A stretch of DNA of 64,000 nucleotides from Chryseobacterium sp. KLBC 52 (GCF_003347605.1 NZ_QDFZ01000008.1:21469-85468), one strand, 5' to 3'. Positions 43,181-52,896 are shown, counted from the stretch's first letter. Numbers and translations are program-made. The notes: a model not told the origin generated them from the sequence alone.

Positions 43181-43216
43181 AACACGATAAACAAACAACA
43201 CTAGACAAAATAAAAT

Positions 43217-45070
43217 ATGTGCGGAATAGTAGGATACACAGGTTTTCAAGACGCTTATGAAATTGTAATTAATGGTCTTAGAAGATTGGAATATAGAGGG
43301 TATGACAGTGCCGGAATTGTTTTAGAAGGACCAGGTAACAAGCTGGAAGTAGAAAAAACAAAGGGTAAAGTGGAGGATTTGGTGAATATTTCAAAAGAGC
43401 TGAAAGGAACGTCTAAAATTGGAATGGGACACACCCGTTGGGCTACCCACGGAGTTCCTAGTGACAGAAATTCCCACCCGCACTTGTCAAACAACGGGAA
43501 AATTGCAATTGTACATAATGGTATTATTGAAAACTATGATACCATTAAAACGATGCTTACTGAAAAAGGATTTACTTTTAAATCAGAAACAGATACAGAG
43601 GTATTGGTAAATCTTATCCAGTATTTTATGGATCTTAATCCTGAGATTGACTTCCCGACAGCAGTGAGATATGCCTTGAATGAAGTATATGGAGCTTATG
43701 CAATCACTGTACTTCATGAAGATTATCCCGGAATATTGGTCGTAGGAAGATTAGGTTCTCCTCTTGCAATCGGAATCGGGGATAAAGAATACTTTATTGC
43801 CTCGGATGCATCTCCTTTTGTGGAATTTACAAAAGAAGCTATTTACCTTGAAGAAGGACATATGGCAACCATCTCTCTGGAAAACGGAGTCGATATCAGA
43901 ACAATTAACGAAAACTCTAAGATCGAGCCTGAAATCCAGGAACTTAAATTAAGCCTTGAACAGATCGAAAAAGGTGGTTACGAGCATTTCATGCTTAAAG
44001 AAATCTTTGAACAGCCTAAATCTGTACATGATACCATGAGAGGTAGACTTCTTGTAGATGAAGGAGTAATCAAAATGGCCGGAATCTGGGATCATGTTGA
44101 GAAATTCAAAAATGCCAACAGAATTATTATCATTGCTTGTGGTACTTCGTGGCATGCAGGTCTTATCGGAGAATATCTGATAGAAGAATACGCCAGAATT
44201 CCTGTTGAAGTAGAATATGCATCAGAATTCAGATACAGAAACCCGATCATTACCGATAAAGATGTGGTGATTGCCATTTCTCAGTCTGGAGAAACAGCTG
44301 ATACCATGGCTGCCTTAAAATTAGCAAAAGAGAAAGGAGCATTTATATATGGTATATGTAATGTTGTAGATTCATCAATTGCAAGAATTACAGATGCCGG
44401 TTCATATACGCATGCAGGTCCTGAAATCGGGGTAGCTTCTACCAAAGCATTTACGGCACAGCTTACTATTCTTACTTTAATTGCGTTTAAATTAGGAAAA
44501 CACAACGGAAACTTAGGAAACGCTGAATTTATGAGCTTAATTGCTGAGCTTGATGCTATCCCTAAGAAAATTGAAGAAGTGCTGAATACCACTCATGAGC
44601 TTACGCAGAATATTGCAAAAGATTTTGTGAAAGCTACCAATTTCCTTTACCTGGGAAGAGGATACAACTATCCTGCAGCCCTGGAAGGAGCCTTAAAATT
44701 AAAAGAAATTTCTTATATCCATGCAGAAGGATACCCGGCTGCAGAAATGAAGCACGGTCCGATTGCCCTGATCGACGAAAATATGCCAATTGTAATTATA
44801 GCACCTAGAAAAGGCCACTATGATAAAATTGTAAGTAACGTTCAGGAAATTAAAGCGAGAAAAGGAAAAATTATCGCTGTAGTTAATAAAGGAGACCGTC
44901 AGGTGAGCGAAATGGCAGATTATGTTATCGAAATCCCTGAAACTTCAGAATGTTTCTCTCCAATCGTTGCTTCCGTACCTCTGCAACTGCTAGCCTATTA
45001 TATTGCAGTTTATAGAGGAGCCAACGTAGATCAACCGAGAAACCTTGCAAAATCTGTTACCGTGGAATAA
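43217..45070 (+). CDS. glmS: Glutamine-fructose-6-phosphate aminotransferase (isomerizing)
   Basis: GlmS makes glucosamine-6-phosphate, the entry to UDP-GlcNAc for peptidoglycan and LPS. 617 residues. The Ntn-type glutaminase starts MCGIVGYTG, so Cys2 becomes the nucleophile after Met removal. RRLEYRGYDSAG, GHTRWATHG and HNGIIENYD follow. Two SIS isomerase domains contain CGTSWHAG and SQSGETADTM, and the C-terminus ends in LAKSVTVE, the family-typical tail. No glmS ribozyme is seen upstream, as expected outside Firmicutes. Confidence 0.97.
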   Translation: MCGIVGYTGFQDAYEIVINGLRRLEYRGYDSAGIVLEGPGNKLEVEKTKGKVEDLVNISKELKGTSKIGMGHTRWATHGVPSDRNSHPHLSNNGKIAIVHNGIIENYDTIKTMLTEKGFTFKSETDTEVLVNLIQYFMDLNPEIDFPTAVRYALNEVYGAYAITVLHEDYPGILVVGRLGSPLAIGIGDKEYFIASDASPFVEFTKEAIYLEEGHMATISLENGVDIRTINENSKIEPEIQELKLSLEQIEKGGYEHFMLKEIFEQPKSVHDTMRGRLLVDEGVIKMAGIWDHVEKFKNANRIIIIACGTSWHAGLIGEYLIEEYARIPVEVEYASEFRYRNPIITDKDVVIAISQSGETADTMAALKLAKEKGAFIYGICNVVDSSIARITDAGSYTHAGPEIGVASTKAFTAQLTILTLIAFKLGKHNGNLGNAEFMSLIAELDAIPKKIEEVLNTTHELTQNIAKDFVKATNFLYLGRGYNYPAALEGALKLKEISYIHAEGYPAAEMKHGPIALIDENMPIVIIAPRKGHYDKIVSNVQEIKARKGKIIAVVNKGDRQVSEMADYVIEIPETSECFSPIVASVPLQLLAYYIAVYRGANVDQPRNLAKSVTVE

Positions 45071-45178
45071 AAAGTTGTTGTAAATAAAATAAATTTAGAT
45101 TTCTTCCGTTATTTCAAAAAAAATCTTAAAAGTTTCTTAAAAAAATTATATATTTACGGCTTAATTATAAAAATTAAC

Positions 45179-46603
45179 ATGAAAAGGATATTTCTTTTAT
45201 TATTGTCTGCGTCGGTAGCATCGGTATCTTGTTCAGGTGGTGGCAGCTCTTCTGTAGGGAAGCCAGGAACAAAAGGAGAATTGATACCAAGAGAAAAAAC
45301 TAAATCATTTGTTGCGGAAAGACCATACGGAATGGTTGCAATTCCTGCAGGTTCATTTGTTGCTGGTTTAGCAGACCAGGATCCAACAAATACTCCTGAA
45401 AAAGCAGCATTGAAGACAGTTACTGTTTCTTCTTTCTTCATGGATGAAGCAGAAACTACCAACTCAGAGTACAGAGTATTTATCAATTATGTAAGAGACT
45501 CTATCGCGAGAACTTTACTTGCTGAAGCTGCCGGAGAAGGTGGTGATGAAGGCGGACGTAAAGGAGCTGCAATAGGAGATTATGCATATCTTGCTAAAAA
45601 AGAAGAAAATTTAACACCTTATCAAGAATATATGGAAGGCCAGGGTGGCCGGGAAGACGGAAGCTATGATGCCAGCAAAAGATTAGATTGGAAAATTCCT
45701 TTACACTGGAGCACATCAAAATATCCGGATGTAGAATACGCAGAAGTTTTAGAATCTATGTATCTGCCTTCTTCTTCAAGAATCGGAAACGAAAGAATTT
45801 TAGATGTAAGCAAGCTGAAATATACTTACCGTTGGGGAGATATGGACGCTGCAGTTGCAGATAACGAAAGAGGAGCTAATTACCTGAAAAGCGAAAGTAT
45901 CGCGATCTATCCTGATACTACAGTTTGGGTAAAAGATTTCCACTTTGCTTACAATGAGCCATTGTTTGAACAGTATTTCTGGCACAAGGCTTACAAAGAC
46001 TATCCTGTTGTTGGGGTTACCTGGGATCAGGCAAGGGCTTATTGTAACTTCAGATCTAAATTGAAAACAGATTACAACGAAAGTTTAAAAAGAAAAAAAC
46101 AAAGACCATTAGAGTTCCGTCTTCCAACAGAAACTGAATGGGAATATGCTGCAAGAGGAGGTATGCAAAATGCTACTTACCCTTGGGGTGGTCCATATTT
46201 AATGGACGACAGAGGTTGCTATCTGGCTAACTTTAAGCCGAAAAGAGGTAACTACATGGAAGACGAGAAAAAAGGTACTTATACATATACAGCTCCAGTT
46301 AAGAAATTTAAGAAAAATGGGTTTGGGTTATTTGATATGGCTGGAAACGTTTCTGAATGGACATTATCTTCTTTTAACAACTCTTCAGCTGGGTTCACTT
46401 CTACATTAAATCCTTCTACTAAAGATAAGTTGGATACGAAGAAATCTGTAAGAGGTGGATCTTGGAAAGATATAGGATATGCACTAATGACAGGTGCTAG
46501 AGATTGGGAAAGAAAAGATTCCGCAAGAAGCTATATCGGATTCAGAACTGTACAGGATATCCCTGAAGCAGCTGTTAAGCCAAGAAGAGTTAACAGAAAT
46601 TAA
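45179..46603 (+). CDS. gldK: Gliding motility lipoprotein GldK
   Basis: 474 residues, a lipoprotein (signal with SVSCSGGG) of the T9SS. It carries a SUMF1-like domain (GMVAIPAGSFVAG; RLPTETEWEYAARGGM; GLFDMAGNVSEWT; VRGGSWKDIGYAL). The catalytic cysteines of true formylglycine-generating enzymes are absent at GGSWKDIGY, so it is structural: GldK/PorK with GldN forms the periplasmic ring that anchors the motor to the outer membrane. First gene of gldKLMN. Intergenic distance from glmS is 108 bp; a near-consensus TATATTTA lies about 30 bp upstream. Confidence 0.95.
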   Translation: MKRIFLLLLSASVASVSCSGGGSSSVGKPGTKGELIPREKTKSFVAERPYGMVAIPAGSFVAGLADQDPTNTPEKAALKTVTVSSFFMDEAETTNSEYRVFINYVRDSIARTLLAEAAGEGGDEGGRKGAAIGDYAYLAKKEENLTPYQEYMEGQGGREDGSYDASKRLDWKIPLHWSTSKYPDVEYAEVLESMYLPSSSRIGNERILDVSKLKYTYRWGDMDAAVADNERGANYLKSESIAIYPDTTVWVKDFHFAYNEPLFEQYFWHKAYKDYPVVGVTWDQARAYCNFRSKLKTDYNESLKRKKQRPLEFRLPTETEWEYAARGGMQNATYPWGGPYLMDDRGCYLANFKPKRGNYMEDEKKGTYTYTAPVKKFKKNGFGLFDMAGNVSEWTLSSFNNSSAGFTSTLNPSTKDKLDTKKSVRGGSWKDIGYALMTGARDWERKDSARSYIGFRTVQDIPEAAVKPRRVNRN

Positions 46604-46656
46604 TCAGACAATTTTTCAATAACAATTTTATTTAACATTAAAAAAACTAACTCAAT

Positions 46657-47349
46657 ATGTTTAAGACTAAAGATGCTTGGATGAATTTCTTTTATTCATT
46701 CGGTGCTGCAATTGTAATTCTTGGAGCTTGGCTTAAAATTACTCACATTACCTTGGGACCTATTAACGGTAACATCGCTCTTACCGTAGGGCTTATTACT
46801 GAGGCGATTATCTTTATCATCTTTGCATTCGACCCTCCAAAAACTGAAGAGTCTTATGCCTGGGAAAATGTTTATCCTGAGTTATTAGATAAACATGCGA
46901 ATCCAAATCCTTTACACTCTAATGTAACCACTAAAAATACAAGCGCTCAATTTGCTGAACTGGAAAACTCTCTTTCTAACAAATTGGATAAAATGCTTGA
47001 AGATGCAAGATTAGACGTTCAATTATTTGAAAGATTAAGAACAGGAATTGATAAATTTTCAAACTCTGTTGATCAGATCAATCAAACGGTAGACGTATCT
47101 GCATCTACTCATAAATATAACGACCAATTAAATAAAGCAGCTCAGCACATGGAAAGCATGAATGCTCTTTATGCAATGCAGCTTGAAAGCGGTAAGAGAC
47201 AATCTGAATTTGCTAACAAGTATGTTGCAGATATGCAGAAATCTGCAGAGCAATCTGAGAAATTCAACCAAGAGCTACAAGGTTTAACATCTAATCTTAA
47301 TAACTTAAATAGAGTTTATGGTGGTATGCTAACTGCTATGAAGTCTTAA
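46657..47349 (+). CDS. gldL: Gliding motility protein GldL
   Basis: A 230-residue inner-membrane motor subunit with two N-terminal transmembrane helices (FFYSFGAAIVILGAWLKI and LTVGLITEAIIFIIFAF) and a long cytoplasmic coiled coil (residues 95-225; heptad-like Leu/Ile pattern). GldL forms a pentamer around a GldM dimer and uses proton motive force to rotate GldM, powering T9SS secretion and gliding. 53 bp after gldK; 52 bp before gldM. Confidence 0.96.
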   Translation: MFKTKDAWMNFFYSFGAAIVILGAWLKITHITLGPINGNIALTVGLITEAIIFIIFAFDPPKTEESYAWENVYPELLDKHANPNPLHSNVTTKNTSAQFAELENSLSNKLDKMLEDARLDVQLFERLRTGIDKFSNSVDQINQTVDVSASTHKYNDQLNKAAQHMESMNALYAMQLESGKRQSEFANKYVADMQKSAEQSEKFNQELQGLTSNLNNLNRVYGGMLTAMKS

Positions 47350-47401
47350 TTCCTAACCATTTCTAAATTTAAGTACTTAATCAAAAAACAAAGAAAAGAG
47401 A

Positions 47402-48994
47402 ATGGCACAAGGAAAACAGACCCCTCGTCAGAAGATGATCAACCTGATGTATTTGGTGTTCATCGCGATGATGGCCCTAAATATTGATGCAGAAATCATC
47501 AGATCATATTATGACTCTACAGTTTCTTTAAAAGCAACACGTATGCTTACTGAAGCTAAAAACAGTGATATATTTGAAAAAACATTAGAGGCTAAAGCCC
47601 AACAGGTACCCGATACTTATGCACAGCCTTGGGAGCAATATAAGGTGTTGAAGGTAAAAATCGATGATTTGGTTACTCATGCAGAACAAATCAAAGAAAA
47701 ATTGAAGAAAGAGGCTGAGTTTATGGAAAATGATCCGGCAACTGGCAAGCCTATCGATGTTAGTGAGAATTTTTCTTCACTTAATAACAATGAAGGGGCT
47801 ACACAATATTTCTTTAAAGATGGAGATGAAAATACTCCTTCAAAAGGCGCTGATGAGTTAAAAGCTAAGATTGATGCTATAAGAAATTATATCAATACTA
47901 CTTTCGGACAAAATCATCAATTGCAGGATTTGGTGAATAGAGCTAATGCGTCTCTTATCGCTGAATATCCAAAAGGAAAATCTCCAAATGAAAAGACCTG
48001 GTTTCAGAATAAATTCTATCATCAGCCTTTGATTGGTGCAATCTCCAATTTAGAGATTATCCAAAATGATGCCAGAAACGTACAGTCTGATGCATTGGCA
48101 ATGTTGTTGCAAGAGAAAGTAGATGCAAGCATCAAATTTTCAAGCTATGAGCCTATAGTTTCAGGTCCGGTAGATATCCAGGCAGGAAAACAGGCTGAAG
48201 TAAAAGTAATGTTAGGTACTTACTCTACAAGTAACAAGATCAGTATCTCTGGTGTAAGTAAAGTAGAGAACGGTAAAGGTATTATGCAAATTTCAGGTTC
48301 TGGAATTGGTGAACATAAATTAGGAGGTACTATTACATTGACGGATGCTTCCGGGAAACCACAGTCTTTCCCTTGGACACATACTTATAATGTAATCGCT
48401 GGACCAAGAGAAGTAAAACTTGAAAAAGGATTATTGCTTTCTGCTGATAAAATGAACGTTATGTATAGAGGACTTGAGAACCCTGTTTCAGGATCAATCT
48501 TAGGTGCTGACAATTCTAAGCTTTCATTATCTGCTGCAGGCGCTACTGTGAAAGGTAAAGGTCCAGGTAAATGGGATGTGACTCCTACTACCGGAAATGT
48601 AGTGAAGTTAACATTATCAGGAACAGATCCTTATGGTAAAACAGTTTCTCAGGTATTTGAATATAGAATTAAGAATATCCCTAGACCACAAGGTCAGATC
48701 AGAGGTAAAGCTGTAAACTTTATGCCGGCAGGTTCTATACCTAACCAGATTGTTTCTGCTACTTTACCAGACTTTGATTTCCCTGTTTCGTTCACTGTTA
48801 ATAGCTTTATTATTAAGCTTCCAGGAAAAGCAGGTACTCTGATTCAAGGTAGCTCATTATCAGGAGCAGAAGGAATGCTTAGAAACCTTAGACCTGGTGA
48901 TGTAGTTCAGATCTATGATATTCAGGCTACGGCTACAGGATTGGGGAATCAGAGACTTAAGGAAATTTCGCCTGTAATTATTAATGTTCAATAA
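47402..48994 (+). CDS. gldM: Gliding motility protein GldM
   Basis: 530 residues. A short cytoplasmic N-terminus (MAQGKQTPRQKMINLMYLVF) leads into one transmembrane helix and a long periplasmic domain chain (D1-D4) ending near the GldK-GldN ring. The TPRQKMINLMYLVFIAMMALN block is the family's signature start. GldM couples the GldL rotor to the periplasmic ring. A Lys-Glu coiled segment (residues 75-115) follows the helix. Confidence 0.97.
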   Translation: MAQGKQTPRQKMINLMYLVFIAMMALNIDAEIIRSYYDSTVSLKATRMLTEAKNSDIFEKTLEAKAQQVPDTYAQPWEQYKVLKVKIDDLVTHAEQIKEKLKKEAEFMENDPATGKPIDVSENFSSLNNNEGATQYFFKDGDENTPSKGADELKAKIDAIRNYINTTFGQNHQLQDLVNRANASLIAEYPKGKSPNEKTWFQNKFYHQPLIGAISNLEIIQNDARNVQSDALAMLLQEKVDASIKFSSYEPIVSGPVDIQAGKQAEVKVMLGTYSTSNKISISGVSKVENGKGIMQISGSGIGEHKLGGTITLTDASGKPQSFPWTHTYNVIAGPREVKLEKGLLLSADKMNVMYRGLENPVSGSILGADNSKLSLSAAGATVKGKGPGKWDVTPTTGNVVKLTLSGTDPYGKTVSQVFEYRIKNIPRPQGQIRGKAVNFMPAGSIPNQIVSATLPDFDFPVSFTVNSFIIKLPGKAGTLIQGSSLSGAEGMLRNLRPGDVVQIYDIQATATGLGNQRLKEISPVIINVQ

Positions 48995-49016
48995 GGTTAA
49001 TTTGTAAAATCATATT

Positions 49017-49955
49017 ATGAAAAAATATATTAGCACCCTTTTAGTTTTAGTTTCGGGATTTGCTTTTTCCCAGACTATTCTGAATGCTGCTTCTCCTGAA
49101 GAATTCAGACAAATGAGAGCTGAATCAATGAGAAAAGCAGGGGATACTGTTATCAGCAATAAAGTAAAGCCTCTTGAATATGGTTTCGTTGATGACAAGG
49201 ATATTTACAAAAGTATGTTTGTTTGGGAAATCATTGATATGAATGATAAGATCAACCAGCCGTTTTATTATGATAATCCGGATGGCCTTCTTTCAAGTTC
49301 TACAAGATCATTATATCAGTTATTACTTGATGGTGCCCTTAAAGGGGATATCAAGGAAGTTTATGACGACGAAAACTTTGTTACAAGACTTTCACCTGAG
49401 GCTATTCAGAAAAGATTGGAAAGTGTTAGACTTGACGAAGAAGCTATCGATATCCTTAACTCTGGAAGAACACTTACAGAGGACGAAAAGAAAAGATTGA
49501 CAGATATCATCAGAACCACTACAGATAAAGTAAAAGTTCTTAAGGTAATGGGAATGTGGTTTATCGATAAAAGAGACGGTCAGATGAAGTACAGACCTCT
49601 TGGTATCGCTGCTATGGGTCCGGATCCGACATCGGTAGGAAGAATTGGTCCTGATGGCCAGCCTTTGGCAGGTGCTGATGAATTGATTGATCTGTTCTGG
49701 ATTTATTACCCAAGTGCTCGTGATATCTTAGCAAACAATTATGTTTTCAATAGAAAAAATTCTTCTGCTGACTTATCTTTCGATGATGTTATCAATGCAA
49801 GAAGATTCTCTTCTATTATTTATAAATCTTCAAACGGTTTAGGAGATGGTACTATTAAGGACTATATTCCTAAAAATGCTGATGAGCAGCTGGAAGAAAG
49901 TGACAGAATCAAGGCACAGATTCTTGACATGGAAAATGATATGTGGAATTACTAA
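49017..49955 (+). CDS. gldN: Gliding motility protein GldN
   Basis: 312 residues with signal peptide (MKKYISTLLVLVSGFAFSQ). GldN/PorN binds GldK to form the periplasmic ring. Diagnostic regions include FVWEIIDMNDKINQPFYYDN and IDKRDGQMKYRPLGIAAMGP. Ends the gldKLMN operon at the terminator 49976-50003. The downstream FAD oxidoreductase gene follows directly behind that hairpin. Confidence 0.96.
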   Translation: MKKYISTLLVLVSGFAFSQTILNAASPEEFRQMRAESMRKAGDTVISNKVKPLEYGFVDDKDIYKSMFVWEIIDMNDKINQPFYYDNPDGLLSSSTRSLYQLLLDGALKGDIKEVYDDENFVTRLSPEAIQKRLESVRLDEEAIDILNSGRTLTEDEKKRLTDIIRTTTDKVKVLKVMGMWFIDKRDGQMKYRPLGIAAMGPDPTSVGRIGPDGQPLAGADELIDLFWIYYPSARDILANNYVFNRKNSSADLSFDDVINARRFSSIIYKSSNGLGDGTIKDYIPKNADEQLEESDRIKAQILDMENDMWNY

Positions 49956-49975
49956 ATTTCGCTTGATATTTATAG

Positions 49976-50008
49976 AAAACCTGAGTATTTTTACTCAGGT
50001 TTTTTTTA
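49976..50008 (+). terminator. Terminator after gldN
   Basis: A 12 bp perfect stem (49976-49987 with 49992-50003), TTTT loop, T run to 50008. The next start codon (50011) follows the T run by 2 bp. Confidence 0.9.
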
Positions 50009-50010
50009 TT

Positions 50011-51045
50011 ATGAAAAATGTAGATTATATTATTGTAGGAGACGGATACGCGGGGCTTTTCTTGGCTCATCAGCTCATTAAAAATAACAAGTCCTTTGTC
50101 ATCTTTACGGAAGGAAGGCAAAGTGCCTCCCAGGTTTCAGCAGGAATTATCAATCCTGTTGTCCTGAAGAAATTTACCACATTCTGGAAAGCACAGGAAC
50201 AAATAGATTTTCTTAAAGACAGTCTTAAAGAAATAGAATCATATACCGGAGAAAATTATTTGATCAATGCTCCCATTCACAGAATTTTCCATGATGAAAA
50301 TGAACAGAATTTATGGTTGAGAAAATCAGCAAATGAAGAATTGTCGCATTTTCTTGATCAGAATTTCGATCGTTTAAATGTGGTAAAAAACGATTTTCTT
50401 AGCGGAAAGGTGAATCAATCTGCAAGACTTAATGTTAATGGATTTTTCAGTAGTCTATTCGATTATTTTGAAAAAAATGATCATCTGGTTAAAGAAAAGT
50501 TCGATTATTCAAAATTGAATCCATCTGAATCGGTATATAAAGATTTTACTTTCAAAAATTTGATTTTCTGCGAAGGGATGGGGGTGAAAGATAATCCGTA
50601 CTTTTCAGAGATTGCAGTAAACCCGAACAAAGGTCACCATATAAAAGTGAAACTTTCACAACCGATTCCGGAGAATATAACCATTAAAAAGAAACATTTT
50701 TTATTCCCAACCGGAAACGGACTGTATTTTTATGGAGGGACCTACGACAGAGAGCAGCTTCATCATCATATCGATGAATCAGCCGTTGAACAACTGGTGA
50801 AAGGGCTTTCAGAATTTTATCCCTATGATTTTGAAGTGGAGGAAGTCCATTTTGGATTCCGCCCAACCGTAAAAGACAGAAGACCTATCATCGGAAGACA
50901 TGATACGTTCAGTAATCTCTATGTCTTTAATGGACTTGGAGCCCGTGGGATTCTTAATGGGTGTTATTTTTCAAGAGATCTGTTCCGTTTTATGGAAGAT
51001 GATATTCCATTGCATGAAGAAGTTTCATGGAAAAGATTTCAATAG
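50011..51045 (+). CDS. FAD-dependent oxidoreductase (DAO-type)
   Basis: I set the start at ATG 50011, which gives the nucleotide-binding start MKNVDYIIVGDGYAGLFLA (GDGYAG fingerprint); an earlier in-frame start would lie inside gldN and the terminator. The 344-residue D-amino-acid oxidase-like fold has SAGIINPVVLKKFT, FCEGMGVKDNP and the C-terminal RRPIIGRH...YVFNGLGARGI block that binds FAD. Similar enzymes follow gldN in other Flavobacteriia (recalled, not searched). Substrate unknown. Confidence 0.85.
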   Translation: MKNVDYIIVGDGYAGLFLAHQLIKNNKSFVIFTEGRQSASQVSAGIINPVVLKKFTTFWKAQEQIDFLKDSLKEIESYTGENYLINAPIHRIFHDENEQNLWLRKSANEELSHFLDQNFDRLNVVKNDFLSGKVNQSARLNVNGFFSSLFDYFEKNDHLVKEKFDYSKLNPSESVYKDFTFKNLIFCEGMGVKDNPYFSEIAVNPNKGHHIKVKLSQPIPENITIKKKHFLFPTGNGLYFYGGTYDREQLHHHIDESAVEQLVKGLSEFYPYDFEVEEVHFGFRPTVKDRRPIIGRHDTFSNLYVFNGLGARGILNGCYFSRDLFRFMEDDIPLHEEVSWKRFQ

Positions 51046-51079
51046 TGTATATTAGTAAGTATATTCAAGGTGAAAATTT

Positions 51080-51340
51080 ATGAATGAAAATATATTAGGT
51101 ATCATTGCCGGTGTTCTTACCTCCGTTTCAATGATTCCACAACTTATAAAGGTAATCAGAGAAAAGAATGTAGAAGATATTTCTTTACTTATGCTGCTGG
51201 TTCTGATTTCAGGGCTCTCTTTATGGGTATGGTATGGCTTTGCAAAAGATGAACTTCCTATTATTTTGTCAAACGCATTTGCTGTTCTGGTCAATGTCAG
51301 CCTTCTGATATGCTATATCATCTACAATAAAGGAAAATAA
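51080..51340 (+). CDS. SemiSWEET / PQ-loop family transporter
   Basis: An 86-residue membrane protein with three transmembrane helices. The PQ-loop is in TSVSMIPQLIKVIREKNVED (about 15-35), then SLLMLLVLISGLSLWVWYG and NAFAVLVNVSLLICYIIY. SemiSWEETs dimerise and move sugars by facilitated diffusion. Start is the ATG at 51080, 34 bp after the FAD gene; same strand, likely same transcript. Ends at the hairpin near 51341-51376. Confidence 0.9.
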   Translation: MNENILGIIAGVLTSVSMIPQLIKVIREKNVEDISLLMLLVLISGLSLWVWYGFAKDELPIILSNAFAVLVNVSLLICYIIYNKGK

Positions 51341-51379
51341 AAAAAATACGCCTCATCATGATGAAGCGTATTTTTTTTA
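51341..51379. terminator. Bidirectional terminator between SemiSWEET and META lipoprotein
   Basis: Stem 51341-51351 with 51366-51376, extended by four pairs after a C-A mismatch, and A/T tracts on both sides. It serves the convergent genes. Confidence 0.75.
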
Positions 51380-51395
51380 TGTAAGTGAAATTTAA

Positions 51396-51830
51396 TTATT
51401 GAAGAACAAATTTAGCTAAAGGAGCCATTCTTGCTTTGTTTAAAGTAAGTGTATTTCCGTTTACAGAGTAATTGTCTGCTGCAAGAATTGCTTTGGTAAA
51501 TTGATTTTCAATATCAAGATCCTCGCAAGCCATCATCGTAGACATCCCCTGATTGAATTTAATTCTCATTATTTCAGGTTTGATCTCAAAAGTTCCTCCC
51601 AAACCATTACATCCTGCATGTCCCTGATATCTCATACCATCCATTTCAAGTTTGAAATAAGGATTGTTTTTAGGATTCTTCAGTTCAATCGGCTTCCCGT
51701 TAAGCTCTGTAAGTTTCCATGTTTTTCCTGTAATGTCCGTAGTTGCTTTCTGAGCGTTCTGTGTTTTACAAGAAACAACTAAAAAGGTTGCGATAACAAG
51801 TGCCGAAAAATAATAATATAAACTTTTCAT
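51396..51830 (-). CDS. META-domain (HslJ-like) lipoprotein
   Basis: 144 residues with lipobox VVSCKT. The META domain is evident: GKTWKLTELNGKPI at the N-terminus and HAGCNGLGGTFEI in the middle, then MRIKFNQGMSTMMACED with a second Cys, and a final strand NTLTLNK. HslJ-type proteins are heat-induced outer-membrane lipoproteins in E. coli, function uncertain. Co-directional, 38 bp from the MliC-like gene upstream, so the two form an operon of small envelope lipoproteins. Confidence 0.85.
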   Translation of the reverse strand: MKSLYYYFSALVIATFLVVSCKTQNAQKATTDITGKTWKLTELNGKPIELKNPKNNPYFKLEMDGMRYQGHAGCNGLGGTFEIKPEIMRIKFNQGMSTMMACEDLDIENQFTKAILAADNYSVNGNTLTLNKARMAPLAKFVLQ

Positions 51831-51868
51831 AATGTTTATTTTTTTAATTTGAATTGCTAATCCATATG

Positions 51869-52261
51869 CTAATACGATGCCATTTTTGCAGGACCAGACT
51901 CTTTTTTTGCCTGTTTAAGGTGGAACAGAACCATATCTACATTCTTTTTCAGGAAAGTGATATTGCCCTTAATATCAGAATATTGATATTCTTCATTTGA
52001 GGCTGTATATTCAGGTAAAGCATCACTTTTTTTTAGGTCAAAAGTTTTGCCGTTTAAATGTATAATCGCTGTATTTTTGGTATTGTTGATCGTTACTTCT
52101 ATTTTTTCTCCATAGCTGTCAACATACACATTTTTTGAAATGTCATCTGTATTTTCTGGAACAACAGCAGTAATGGTTTCAGCCTCTTTTCCGGGATGTT
52201 TACATGCTGTTAGGGAAATAAGGGTCAATCCGAAAAGGATTGGTACTAATAATTTTTTCAT
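51869..52261 (-). CDS. Small lipoprotein, MliC-like
   Basis: 130 residues with signal MKKLLVPILFGLTLISLTAC. The mature part resembles the membrane-bound C-type lysozyme inhibitor fold (VDSYGEKIEVTINNTKNTAI; LNGKTFDLKKSDALPEYTA; GNITFLKKNVDMVLF), though the cysteines of E. coli MliC are absent. Lysozyme inhibition is a plausible but untested role. Operon with the META lipoprotein. Confidence 0.6.
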   Translation of the reverse strand: MKKLLVPILFGLTLISLTACKHPGKEAETITAVVPENTDDISKNVYVDSYGEKIEVTINNTKNTAIIHLNGKTFDLKKSDALPEYTASNEEYQYSDIKGNITFLKKNVDMVLFHLKQAKKESGPAKMASY

Positions 52262-52878
52262 AGTGATAAGTGATTTTAAAGTGTTTCATGAATTATGATA
52301 TTAATGCTATATAAATTTACAAATATTTTTAATAAATATGTGTTAATTTTTCATAAACTAACAGAAAATTAAAGTTTTATATAATTTAACTCACTGTTTT
52401 TTGAAACAGAATTCACGAAACAAAAGGTAATAATTATAGTGGGAAATTTAGAATAGACGTTGTTGATGCAGGGTTTTTAACGAACTTGTTTTAAGAAGAA
52501 TAATCTTGTTTTTTTTTTTTTTCATTTGTTGTGTTAATTTTCGGCAAAAATAATTCAAAAATAAGAGAGTAACAATAAGTTAATGTTAATAATTCTCATT
52601 CATGATAAAGTTTAGGTTCACTAGGGTAAATTTTAAAAATAGAATATCAAGGCTCTTGAATGTTCAAAAAAGCAACAACTTTAAAATTAAAATTTCCTTA
52701 AATCAAAAAAAATGGCTTGATATTTGAAAATTGAAACTTGCACAGATGAGATGTCAAAATTACCTAAATGACGCTTGAATAAAAGAAAAATTTAATATTT
52801 ATCACTTTTGTATATTCAGGTATTTTAAAGAAGAGTTAAATTTTGTTAATCCATGATGGTAATATCATAATCTGGGTG
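52262..52878. other. Long gene-free region with a T14 run
   Basis: About 620 bp with no credible gene. It contains a T14 homopolymer (52509-52522). The strand of any transcript is unclear. The right end carries the -7 box TACATTTG for the next gene. Confidence 0.5.
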
Positions 52879-52886
52879 TACATTTG
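52879..52886 (+). promoter_or_regulatory. -7 box close to the next start codon
   Basis: TACATTTG, matching TAnnTTTG, only 10 bp from the ATG at 52897. The transcript would be almost leaderless. No clear -33. Confidence 0.45.
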
Positions 52887-52896
52887 CAACTTCAAA

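Noticed and set aside
43181..43216. glmS ribozyme upstream of glmS
   Set aside because: Only 36 bp lie between DUF4270 and glmS, too short for the ribozyme, and the motif is a Firmicutes feature.
45179..46603. GldK as a sulfatase-activating enzyme
   Set aside because: It has the SUMF1 fold but lacks both catalytic cysteines; the gldLMN context fixes its role.
49846..50010. FAD oxidoreductase starting inside gldN
   Set aside because: The added residues do not belong to the fold and cross a strong terminator; the GDGYAG fingerprint starts just after ATG 50011.
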